Shown here: in pieces, positions 35,640-46,263 of the stretch
Position numbering within the stretch: position 1 is the first letter of the stretch
How the letters are laid out: every line of letters starts with the position of its first letter
NCBI RefSeq assembly: GCF_000378985.1
Contig: NZ_KB905370.1
Span: 3,679,342 to 3,743,341 of the forward strand
Length of the DNA stretch: 64,000 nucleotides
Origin: Ensifer sp. BR816
Lineage (GTDB): Bacteria > Pseudomonadota > Alphaproteobacteria > Rhizobiales > Rhizobiaceae
Reading direction: 5' to 3'
Program-made: the position numbers and the translations under genes
Notes under the pieces: model-generated
What the model was told of the DNA's origin: nothing
What the model saw: the letters and a program-made list of their open reading frames with translations, nothing else
Database searches by the model: none

Positions 35640-35765
35640 CTAGACCGTCACGCCGGCTTTGCGCAGGCCTTCGCGCAGATGGGCGTTGTCTGCTGGATCC
35701 CGATAGGGTCGCGACCACTCCGCTTCCGGTCGGCCGTGGAGATGTGCCGGCAGTATGTGGCCCAT
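35640..35765 (-). CDS. Small hypothetical protein upstream of the fusion gene
   Basis: A 41-residue frame starting MGHILPAHLHGRPEAEWSRP and ending LREGLRKAGVTV. It has a very good ribosome-binding site (GAGAGGAGG, 2-6 bases before ATG 35765) and is on the same strand as the epimerase/VKOR fusion gene, 108 bases upstream of it. It is hydrophilic and has no signal peptide. No family was recognised. The strong translation signal is the main support. Confidence 0.5.
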   Translation of the reverse strand: MGHILPAHLHGRPEAEWSRPYRDPADNAHLREGLRKAGVTV

Positions 35766-35944
35766 CGCCTCCTCTCATGTCCAATCAGTGGCGTTTGCTG
35801 TCCATCCAAGCACTGGCTGGGACGGCAGCCTTTCACTGAATGTCCACGCCGACGCGCTCATGCAACTAAAATACACTCGAGTTCAGAGCCACGAAACGCT
35901 GGTCACAGGATTGATTTCAGTTTTTCGCTTCTCAATCTTCGCGC

Positions 35945-36102
35945 GCGTCTCCTGACGCACCGAGATCATCGAGGGTCGATTCTGAGGATCGGACGATCCG
36001 AGGGAGCAAAGACATCGGGGCTGGAGAGGCTGCAGGACCATCATTGCCTCGGTTTTCGAGTGAGCGTTCCGAACTCCTTGCAGAACCCGACTCGACCTGA
36101 AC
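35945..36102 (-). pseudogene. Decayed partial copy of the EIIA-Ntr-like gene 3' end
   Basis: This stretch matches 29286-29445, the last 139 bases of the EIIA-like gene plus 21 bases beyond its stop, at roughly 80-85% identity by eye. It encodes VLQGVRNAHSKTEAMMVLQ against VLQGLRNARSRTEAMMVLQ in the intact gene. A two-base deletion then destroys the frame. The active-site half is absent, so it is a remnant of a duplication or of a second, lost EIIA gene. Confidence 0.75.
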
Positions 36103-36534
36103 AAAAATCTCCGGCGGCAAGGTGTTGTCGTCTCGGACCCGACGATCTGGTAGCCGGGCCGCGGCGCTACTGCGACTTGCCGCGGTTGCGGTTGGGCGCA
36201 CTCAGACCGCGTTGGGGGCAATCTATCGGCCTCTGTCGGCACGCGTCGGCAAGGCCAAGGCGGTCACTGCCACGGCCCGCGAAATCGCTTGTTCCACAAT
36301 ACCCTGCGGCACGGCATGGAATACAGTGATCTGGGAGCCTCCCACTACGAGGAGCACCGTCGACGCGTCCTCACCATTTCGAGCGAAGAGCAAAGTCGTT
36401 CGGGTATACCCTACAGCCCGCGCCAACATCCGGCTGAAAGTTTCTTAGCAATTGCGATTTTTTCCCGGTCTCGAGGCTTCCGGCAGTCAGTAGTCTGCGC
36501 AAGCATGAAGCTGGCTCAGTGATCCCGGCAAATC
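36103..36534. other. Gap with one unassigned minus-strand frame
   Basis: About 430 bases. A 68-residue minus-strand frame (36429 to 36223, starting MLARAVGYTRTTLLFARNGE) has a plausible alternating hydrophobic pattern but no ribosome-binding site or recognised family; it may be a gene fragment, as expected next to the EIIA remnant. Nothing else is recognisable. Confidence 0.3.
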
Positions 36535-36870
36535 TTACCTGGATCGCACCGGCCCTTCGAATAATCCCAGATCACCGCGGCCGAAGGTGGCCGGATGCCA
36601 GCGGACAATATCGTTTGCTGCATTCAGCGTCTGGTAGATCAGCCGGTCCGGACCATCGATCCTGCACAGAGCCTCGTGGTCAATGACCCCGGACCTGATC
36701 GCCTCGGCTGCTCGGTCGCTGTCGCCTCCGAATGCATCCTCGACGAGTTCGCGCGTGAGCAAAACACCCTTGCGGGGGCGGCCACCGCCTTCGTCATGCG
36801 CCAATATGATCAGGGCGGCACCCAGCTTGTCTGTGGTTTCCTGGTCAGCCAGGATGTCGGAAAACAACAT
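36535..36870 (-). CDS. Conserved-type hypothetical protein (111 residues)
   Basis: A 111-residue hydrophilic cytoplasmic protein beginning MLFSDILADQETTDKLGAAL. ATG 36870 follows an AGGAGG ribosome-binding site; the frame extends upstream but without support. The middle part (RKGVLLTRELVEDAFGGDSD) and the C-terminus (HPATFGRGDLGLFEG) show no family motif I know. It lies 86 bases downstream of the DUF2267 gene on the same strand, so the two could form an operon. Confidence 0.65.
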   Translation of the reverse strand: MLFSDILADQETTDKLGAALIILAHDEGGGRPRKGVLLTRELVEDAFGGDSDRAAEAIRSGVIDHEALCRIDGPDRLIYQTLNAANDIVRWHPATFGRGDLGLFEGPVRSR

Positions 36871-36956
36871 TGCGTTCCTCCTGCGCGGCGCCACAGCAAG
36901 CTTCTCCGGCATATTCTCGACCCATGAAAGATTGGCTCTGCTCCACGTTCGCGCAA

Positions 36957-37397
36957 CTATTGACGCTTAGTCGGATCTGGCCAAAGTGCCCGCAGATCCT
37001 GAGGCAGACTTTCGCGGATCTTGCGCACCTCGCCCGGATCAAGGTGGTGCGACAACACCTGGAACACGGTTTGCACCGCCTCTTTGGCGTCGACCGGCCG
37101 GGTGGAGGCAAGCTCGGTCTTCACCTGGCCTAGAAACGCATCCAAGCTCCGCGACTGCGCCGGCTGTTTGGAAGGCTCGTATTGATCATAATAGGCACCC
37201 CGCACCAGCAGCGGCAACTGTGCCGAAAGATGGGCTGCAAGGTCGGCGGGCAGGCGATCGCGAATGGTGTGAAGAACGGCACTCAGAATATGCCATGCAC
37301 GCTGGCGGTCCGGCCCCTGATGTTCCATGATTTCGTCGAGCCAGACATTGGTGATCTGAAGCGTCTTGTCGAAGACGGCAACGCCGGAAGCACTCAT
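36957..37397 (-). CDS. DUF2267 protein
   Basis: A 146-residue protein of the DUF2267 family, all-helical, with two repeats of about 60 residues. Seen: WLDEIMEHQGPDRQRAWHIL, then AVLHTIRDRLPADLAAHLSA and LLVRGAYYDQYEPS in the first repeat, and VFQVLSHHLDPGEVRKIRES with LPQDLRALWP in the second. The family is frequent in stress-related accessory regions; its biochemical role is unknown. It is divergent from the NDUFA9-like gene. Confidence 0.85.
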   Translation of the reverse strand: MSASGVAVFDKTLQITNVWLDEIMEHQGPDRQRAWHILSAVLHTIRDRLPADLAAHLSAQLPLLVRGAYYDQYEPSKQPAQSRSLDAFLGQVKTELASTRPVDAKEAVQTVFQVLSHHLDPGEVRKIRESLPQDLRALWPDPTKRQ

Positions 37398-37605
37398 GGT
37401 ACCCTCCTGCCTTCCATGTGATGATCACCGAACCAGAAGAATGCGCCGATGTTCCAGCGGCTATCTGCCTAACGGGTAACCCTCATCGTCCCCGCTGTCA
37501 GTCTCGCAAAGCCGGATCCCATCGCGCCAAGCGGATTAAGGGCCCGATGCGGCCTGGCGAAAAACGCGGCCGACGTTGCGTCGGAGGTCAGAGGAGCGTT
37601 AGACA

Positions 37606-38550
37606 ATGACCAACCAACATGGTCGAGACGATGTGGCCGGCGAGAACATCGTGACAGTGTTCGGCGCCACCGGCTTCCTCGGACGGCGGATCGTGAGCAG
37701 GCTTCTTGACAAGGCTGTCGATGTCCGTGCCGCCTCCCGTCATCCGCACAAGAATATCTTGGACAACACGTCGGGCAGGAGGCCATCTCAGCAGATCGCG
37801 GCGGACATTCTGGATCCATCGTCGATCGCCGCTGCCGTGGCGGGATCTCGAGCGGTGGTGAATACGGTTAGCCTCTATGTCGAGCGCGGTGAGCTGACCT
37901 TTGAGCGTGTCCATGTACAAGCCGCCGCCGATCTGGCGACCGCTTCGCGGGATGCCGGCGTCGAGAGGTTCGTGCATATTTCCGGCATTGGATCGAATCC
38001 GAAATCCAGTTCGGATTACATCCGGGCCAGGGGCCGCGGCGAGGAGGCGGTAAAGGCAGCGTTCCCGGGCGCGCTGATCGTCCGTTCCGCTGTGATGGCG
38101 GGTCCCGACGACGGGTTCGTCACGACGATCGCAAGGCTGGTACGCCTCCTCCCGATCTATCCGCTATTCGGCGATGGCGGCACTCGGCTGCAACCGGTTC
38201 ATGTCGAGGACGTGGCGGAAGCCGTGAGCCGCTTGGCCTCGGGGCAGATTGCCACGGATGCTTCGACCTTCGAGTGCGCCGGTCCGCGCATTTATTCGTA
38301 TCGGGAAATCGTCCGGGAGATTGCCGCTCAACTCAGGGCGCCAAGCAGGCTGGTGCCCCTGCCGTTCGCGGTATGGAGCATATTGGCAACTGCTGCGGAG
38401 CTTCTTCCCGCCGTATCGCTGACGCGCAACCAGGTCGAGCTCATGCGGCGTGACAATGTCGCGGCCAGCGGCCTGCCGGGCCTGGAAGAATTGGGCATCA
38501 GACCCCGCTGCATCGAGGAAGTCGTCCACATGATCGGGCATGATGATTGA
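37606..38550 (+). CDS. NDUFA9-like NAD(P)-binding protein
   Basis: A 314-residue atypical short-chain dehydrogenase related to the complex I accessory subunit NDUFA9 and to NmrA-like proteins. The dinucleotide motif is VTVFGATGFLGRRIVSRLL (residues 16-34). ERFVHISGIGSN and the SDYIRARGRGEEAV segment replace the normal Ser/Tyr triad, and LQPVHVEDVAEAVSRL is typical of the family. The C-terminal part binds no known cofactor. It is likely a redox-sensing or quinone-related protein rather than a classical enzyme. It precedes a zinc-ribbon gene by 46 bases on the same strand. Confidence 0.85.
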   Translation: MTNQHGRDDVAGENIVTVFGATGFLGRRIVSRLLDKAVDVRAASRHPHKNILDNTSGRRPSQQIAADILDPSSIAAAVAGSRAVVNTVSLYVERGELTFERVHVQAAADLATASRDAGVERFVHISGIGSNPKSSSDYIRARGRGEEAVKAAFPGALIVRSAVMAGPDDGFVTTIARLVRLLPIYPLFGDGGTRLQPVHVEDVAEAVSRLASGQIATDASTFECAGPRIYSYREIVREIAAQLRAPSRLVPLPFAVWSILATAAELLPAVSLTRNQVELMRRDNVAASGLPGLEELGIRPRCIEEVVHMIGHDD

Positions 38551-38596
38551 GCCGGGACCTAAGACGGAACCTATCGATGAGCAGGAGGATATAGCC

Positions 38597-38833
38597 ATGG
38601 CCAAATGCGACCAGTGCGGCAACGACTATGATAAGGCCTTCCAGGTGACGCTGAGGGATGAAACCTACACTTTCGATAGTTTCGAATGCGCGATCCAGAA
38701 ACTCGCTCCAACCTGCCCGCATTGCGGCGTGCGGATCATCGGGCACGGCGTCGAGCAGGGCAACATCATCTACTGCTGTGCGCATTGCGCCGAGCAGGAG
38801 GGCGCAGACGCCCTTACCGATCGCGCGCCTTGA
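38597..38833 (+). CDS. Small zinc-ribbon / metallothionein-like protein
   Basis: A 78-residue cytoplasmic protein with eight cysteines in metal-binding pairs: CDQCG near residue 4, a lone Cys in DSFECAIQK, CPHCG near residue 41, and CCAHC near residue 60, plus histidines. It resembles proteins annotated as prokaryotic metallothionein-like or zinc-ribbon. ATG 38597 follows AGGAGG by 8 bases; the upstream frame is unsupported. It follows the NDUFA9-like gene and is probably co-transcribed. It could store or sense zinc. Confidence 0.8.
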   Translation: MAKCDQCGNDYDKAFQVTLRDETYTFDSFECAIQKLAPTCPHCGVRIIGHGVEQGNIIYCCAHCAEQEGADALTDRAP

Positions 38834-38840
38834 GGCCGTC

Positions 38841-39020
38841 TCACGGCGTCCTGTTCGGGAGCGATTCCCCGTTTGGGTTCGGCGCCGGCGTCTCCCTTGT
38901 ATCTCGCGTCGGATGTTTGCGATCGTCAGGCTCCACGGGCGCTTCCTTCTCGTCGGGACGGCGGACAGGCTGCTCTTTACGGACGACCGTCTTGGGTGGG
39001 GGCGCATTTTTATTGGGCAT
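38841..39020 (-). CDS. Small charged proline-rich protein (hypothetical)
   Basis: A 59-residue, highly charged protein beginning MPNKNAPPPKTVVRKEQPVR and rich in Pro, Glu, Asp, Arg and Lys, likely disordered. The GAGGA ribosome-binding site is 7 bases before ATG 39020. It is convergent with the zinc-ribbon gene, 7 bases away. Small disordered proteins of this kind are often stress-induced in rhizobia; no family was recognised. Confidence 0.5.
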   Translation of the reverse strand: MPNKNAPPPKTVVRKEQPVRRPDEKEAPVEPDDRKHPTRDTRETPAPNPNGESLPNRTP

Positions 39021-39824
39021 AGCCAGTTCCTCTAGCTTCACGGACAAGAACCGGATGGCAGGACTGATAGTTCCCGGGGGCCGCCCAGCGTGAATGAAGC
39101 CCAAATGTCGCGTAACCGCACGGTGCCAACGGTCACGAGGACGGCAACCACTCCATCTGCCAAGCGAAACAGGCGGACTGTCGGAAGCGATCCTCTGAAC
39201 CGAAGACCGCGGCCGCGTGATCGTTAACCTGTCACATCACTGAGCACGCCGGTGGAATGGCTGATAAACGCCAGCGTGAACCTGAAGCGATCCGCCGAAT
39301 GAAACCAGAGGCCCCAAGGGCGGCCGCTGGTCGGCTTCGCTTCGTAGTGCTGCCGGTCCCACGCGGATTAGGGGCGCGGACGGAGCCACTGCCATGGGTC
39401 CCCCAGCCCCAAGGAGGTGGCATGAAAGAGACCGCGTCCGCTGAGAGAACGGATCACTGAGATGCCGGTGATGATCGAGGGACAGTCACGCTTCCAGCCT
39501 TTCGGCTTATCCTGTTGGGGTTTTCGAGATCTCAACACGGGAGTTGGAAGCATGACTGCGTCCTATGATTACCATATCGGGGTCGAGACCGTCTCATCAG
39601 ACAAATGAAGAGGATTGCAAACAAGACGTAGGCAGCCAGAGTCGGTCGGTAATCAAACATACTCCCTATGGCGGCACTCACACTGACGCCCTTTTCCTGC
39701 GCCGGTGGGAACTATGCAAAGCAACATTCCAGGTGCACACTGTGATCATCAGTGGCTAGTTCCACGGGCGCCGCTGGCTGAGAGACCATTGCGCTTTCGC
39801 CCTGACACGAATGGGGGTTGCGCC
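39021..39824. other. Gap without a recognised gene
   Basis: About 800 bases. Short frames on both strands (for example plus strand from 39257, MADKRQREPEAIRRMKPEAP) show no family motif; a good ribosome-binding site AAGGAGG near 39412 leads only to a 12-codon frame. The stretch looks like decayed or non-coding DNA. Confidence 0.3.
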
Positions 39825-40037
39825 ATGTACCCCGGCCCGGATTTCCAAACTCTACCCATCTCCCCTACCGAACTCGCCATGATCTGCCAAGTGTTCGACG
39901 AGTTGCTGGAGGAGTATCACCTTCCTCACGAAGGCCCGGATGCGGACGATCTCGCAGTGAGGCTGTTTACGATCTATCAGTCCGGCGTGCGCGATAGCGA
40001 ATTGTTGAAGAAGCTCACGATACCTGTCCAGCGATAG
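39825..40037 (+). CDS. Small conserved-type hypothetical protein (70 residues)
   Basis: A 70-residue acidic cytoplasmic protein beginning MYPGPDFQTLPISPTELAMI and continuing with FDELLEEYHLPHEGPDADDL and LFTIYQSGVRDSELLKKLT. The helix-rich pattern and codon use look coding. A weak GGGGG ribosome-binding site precedes ATG 39825. It is similar in style to small rhizobial proteins of unknown function. The 300 bases after it contain no assigned gene. Confidence 0.6.
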   Translation: MYPGPDFQTLPISPTELAMICQVFDELLEEYHLPHEGPDADDLAVRLFTIYQSGVRDSELLKKLTIPVQR

Positions 40038-40346
40038 GGCCGCAGGCGACGATTAGCCATCGGTGTGCGCGTAAACCGCAAAGTAGCCGTGCTTCCAACT
40101 CATGGATCGCCGCATCATCCGCCCGTCCCCTAGAAACACGGCTTAAGTGGCGCGCACATCCTTGCAGCCAGGCGGTCAAGCCAAAAATATTCCGACCATG
40201 GTTGCCGCGAAAATAGCGATCGCAGCAGTGAGCGAGACCGACATTATGGTCCGCTGGTCAATCAAGGGGGCGCTCCACGCGAAGGGCACGGGTACGGCGA
40301 GCGTTGCGAGAGATGTAAGCCTTTGCATCTGTCATCTCGGCAAAAG

Positions 40347-40367
40347 CGCCCGCTGATTGGGCGGGCG
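40347..40367 (-). terminator. Terminator-like hairpin (minus strand)
   Basis: Perfect 7-base stem CGCCCGC/GCGGGCG with a 7-base loop. Read on the minus strand it is followed by CTTTTG, giving a short U-run. It would end transcripts coming leftwards from the IS110 transposase side. Confidence 0.55.
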
Positions 40368-40385
40368 TCAATGTGGAATTTTCGT

Positions 40386-40662
40386 CAGGGTAACTTTTTT
40401 TGCTTTCCGTCGGTTGTTGCGGCATCCGCGGTCTGAGCCCGATTGCAAGACGCGGCTCGTTGCCAAGCCAGATCCAACTTATATACGGTCGCTGTTCGAG
40501 ACAGCGGAACCAACATCCCGCTTGCGGCGGACAAGGGCTCAGGAGGACGAGACCATTCTACCAGGCGGCGTTTGAAGCCATACTCAACTGAGGTTCGTCC
40601 CACCTGGATCCGCCAGGACTGATCGGGTCCTGGAAGATTGCAGAATTCGGTTGCGATCGGGA
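40386..40662. other. 3' flank of the second IS110-type transposase
   Basis: About 277 bases without a recognised gene between the terminator hairpin and the transposase stop. Some of it probably belongs to the insertion sequence; in IS1111-group elements the guide RNA is encoded on this side of the transposase. I found neither the element end nor the missing 5' part of the ISNCY transposase here. Confidence 0.3.
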
Positions 40663-41853
40663 TCAGGGGGTCTTCATCACGGCCCCCTCGATGACGACGC
40701 CGGCATTGACGTATTTCCACAGCGCGACGAGCAGCTTGCGGGCGAGCGCCACGATCGTCTTCTTCTTCAGACGACCATCGTTCTGCTTCCCCCGCTGCTT
40801 GAACCACAGGCTGAGCGCTGAGTGCGGCTGATGGCGCAACCACAGCCAGGCCACCTGGATCAGCGTCGTTCGCAGCCTTGGATTGCCTGCTTTCGATACC
40901 CCCTGGTCGTGATCGACCGAGCCGCTCTGCCAGGGTGTCGGTGCAAGGCCGGCATAGGCTGCAACCTGTCGTCGGTTGTCAAAATGACGCGACAGCCCCT
41001 CCGACCACAAGACAACGGCAAACTCCGGCCCGATGCCTTTCAAGGCGAGCAGCATCGCCGGTGCCGGCTGCTCACAATCAGCGAAATGCGCAGAGTCGAC
41101 CGGAGCGGCAGCGAGCATGGCGTCGCGCTCGGCCTCGACTGCCTTCATCTGTCCGATCAGCAGCTCCAGCCGATCGAGTTCGCGGCCGACCTGCGCCTTC
41201 AGATGCGTCGGCAATGGTCGGCCATCGCCGGTCCTCAACTCCTCGAGCCGCGTGCGCCGGTCGCGGCGCAGGGGCTGGTAGCCGGAGACGCCCTGGCTGA
41301 ACAGCAGGCCCTTGATGCGATTGACGTGGCGTACGCGCTCGTTCGTCAACGCTTTGCGCTCACGCGAGATGCGGCGACGGTCCTCCTCCTCGGGCGTCGG
41401 CACCCGCAGCATCGCACAGACGCGCGGCTCGCCCCTTTTATAGGCGAGCAGCGCGCGCACCAGCGTCTCACCGTCGATCTTGTCGGTCTTGGCCCGCCGC
41501 CGCCGGCGCGAGGTCGCAATCGAGGCCGGATCGGCGACGTGGCTTTCGATCCCCTCGGCCTGCAGCACCCGGTGGATCCAGAAGCCGTCGAGCCCGGCCT
41601 CCTGGATCACGATGGTGGGAAAGTAGCGCCCCGTCCGTGCCTGCGCCTTCCTCTTGAGCTCGGCAAACCGCGCCAGCAGGCCGGCGATGTCGTCGGCCGC
41701 CACCGCATGTTTCGACATCTTCTCGCCGCCGCCCGGCGACAGCGAGGTGATTAGCCATTTCGAACGGCTGAGTTCCAAGGAGACGAAGATTGCGCCAAGA
41801 TCCATGCGGATAGCGGTCGTCGGCGCTTCAGGTCGTTCATTCGCAGCGTGCAT
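40663..41853 (-). CDS. IS110-family transposase (second element)
   Basis: A 396-residue IS110-family transposase. It starts with FVSLELSRSKWLITSLSPGG (the first acidic residue lies in a divergent N-terminus) and contains the TDKIDGETLVRALLAYKRGE segment with the later acidic residues. The C-terminal half has LLALKGIGPEFAVVLWSEGL and AAYAGLAPTPWQSGSVDHDQ with the conserved serine region. A GGAGAG ribosome-binding site precedes ATG 41853. The gene is intact. It lies head to head with a truncated ISNCY transposase, only about 90 bases away, so the elements are nested or abutted. Confidence 0.9.
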   Translation of the reverse strand: MHAANERPEAPTTAIRMDLGAIFVSLELSRSKWLITSLSPGGGEKMSKHAVAADDIAGLLARFAELKRKAQARTGRYFPTIVIQEAGLDGFWIHRVLQAEGIESHVADPASIATSRRRRRAKTDKIDGETLVRALLAYKRGEPRVCAMLRVPTPEEEDRRRISRERKALTNERVRHVNRIKGLLFSQGVSGYQPLRRDRRTRLEELRTGDGRPLPTHLKAQVGRELDRLELLIGQMKAVEAERDAMLAAAPVDSAHFADCEQPAPAMLLALKGIGPEFAVVLWSEGLSRHFDNRRQVAAYAGLAPTPWQSGSVDHDQGVSKAGNPRLRTTLIQVAWLWLRHQPHSALSLWFKQRGKQNDGRLKKKTIVALARKLLVALWKYVNAGVVIEGAVMKTP

Positions 41854-41946
41854 GTTCGGCCTCTCCAGAGTAAGGTGTTGATTGAAAGCGACCTCACTTT
41901 GTCACAGCGCGGATCGCTATCCACCTCTTCTCATAGGATCTACCAG

Positions 41947-43047
41947 GAACTGGCCTTCCATCTCGAAGACTCCGCCTCGTTCCGGGCGTTTGCCCGGCTG
42001 CCGTGGGGCTGGAACCCGAAGAAGTCGGTCTTGCACAAGACGATCAGCGCGATCCGGGCGCAAACCTTTGAAGAGATCAACGGGGTGCTGCTGGCGAGCG
42101 CCCGGCAGGAGAAGCTGGAAAGTGGCAAGGTCGTGCGCGTGGACAGCACCGTCACCGCCGCACCGATACATGAACCGAGCGACAGCAGCCTGTTATGGGA
42201 CGCTGTCCGGGTGACGGTGCGGCTGTTGCAGCAGGCCGAGGCGCTGGGTAGCGCCATCCCATGGCACGACCATCGCCGCGCGGCAAAGAAGCGGGCTCGG
42301 GCGATCGAATATACCCGCGGCCGCCCCAAACGAATCAGGCACTATCGCGAACTGCTCAAGATCACGCGCACGACTTTGAGTTATCTGCAGCAGGCCAGTG
42401 AACAGGTCCCGCTGACGGCGGGCCCGGCCGGCGAACTGTGGCAGGCCCAACTCCGCCATTACCGGCCGCTGATCGAGCGGATCATCGCCCAGACCGAACA
42501 GCGGGTCCTGGTCGGGGAGCCGGTCCCTGCCGGCGAGAAGCTGGTGAGCCTGTTCGAGCCGCATGCCGACATCATCGTCAAGGGCAGCCGCGACGTCGAC
42601 TACGGCCACAAACTCAATCTGACCACCGGCAGAAGCGGACTGATCCTCGACCTCGTCATCGAAGCCGGCAACCCGACCGACAGCGAGCGCTTGCTGCCGA
42701 TGCTGGAACGCCACATCGCCTTTTACGGCGAGCCGCCGCGTCAGGCGGCGGCCGACGGCGGCTATGCCAGCCGCGAAAATCTGAGCGGAGCCAAAGCCCG
42801 CGGCATCCGCGACATGGCCTTCCACAAGAAGCGCGGCCTCAGCATCGAAGACATGGTCAGCAGCCGCTGGGTCTATCGCAAGCTGCGCAACTTCCGCGCC
42901 GGCATCGAGGCCGGCATCTCTTGCCTGAAACGCGCTTATGGCTTGGGGCGCTGCACCTGGCGTGGGCTCGACCACTTCAAGGCTTATGTCTGGTCCTCGG
43001 TGGTCGCTTACAATCTCGCCCTCTTCGCCCGCCTCAGGCCGACCTGA
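41947..43047 (+). pseudogene. ISNCY-family transposase, 5'-truncated
   Basis: A DDE transposase of the ISNCY type whose homology begins abruptly at ELAFHLEDSASFRAFARLPW; the usual N-terminal 70-80 residues are absent and the codons before 41947 encode unrelated sequence. The remaining 366 codons are open: VVRVDSTVTAAPIHEPSDSS (first Asp), AADGGYASRENL (second Asp) and the RNFRAGIEAGISCLKR segment (Glu). The truncation point lies next to the IS110 element, whose arrival or a linked deletion probably removed the start. About 200 bases after the stop, up to the kinase gene, have no gene and may hold the element's right end. Confidence 0.85.
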
Positions 43048-43255
43048 CGCTCCTGATCCGGTGGCGTTCAGAGCAAGGCCGGCGAGCGTCGGCCGATACC
43101 CCATGACCCATTGCCGCCAGATCGCTCTTCGGGCCACAACCTGCGCCGCCTTGTGCCATCACGCGTCCCAAGAAACGATGTCAGCCGGCAAACAACCTTG
43201 CAAAACCGCAGAAAAACAGGCGTTTATGGATGGGCACTAGTCTAGTAGAAGCGCT

Positions 43256-46228
<2,973 letters not shown>

Positions 46229-46263
46229 TAGATCCCTCCCATCCGGCGGGATGTGCAGGCTCC

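Noticed and set aside
36223-36429. Minus-strand 68-codon frame (MLARAVGYTRTTLLFARNGE)
   Set aside because: Protein-like pattern but no ribosome-binding site and no recognised family; kept only as a possible fragment in the gap entry.
40176-40328. Minus-strand 50-codon hydrophobic frame (starts MQRLTSLATLAVPVPFAWSA)
   Set aside because: It looks membrane-like, but its start lies only about 15 bases after a terminator-like hairpin on the same strand, leaving no room for a promoter, and it has no clear ribosome-binding site.
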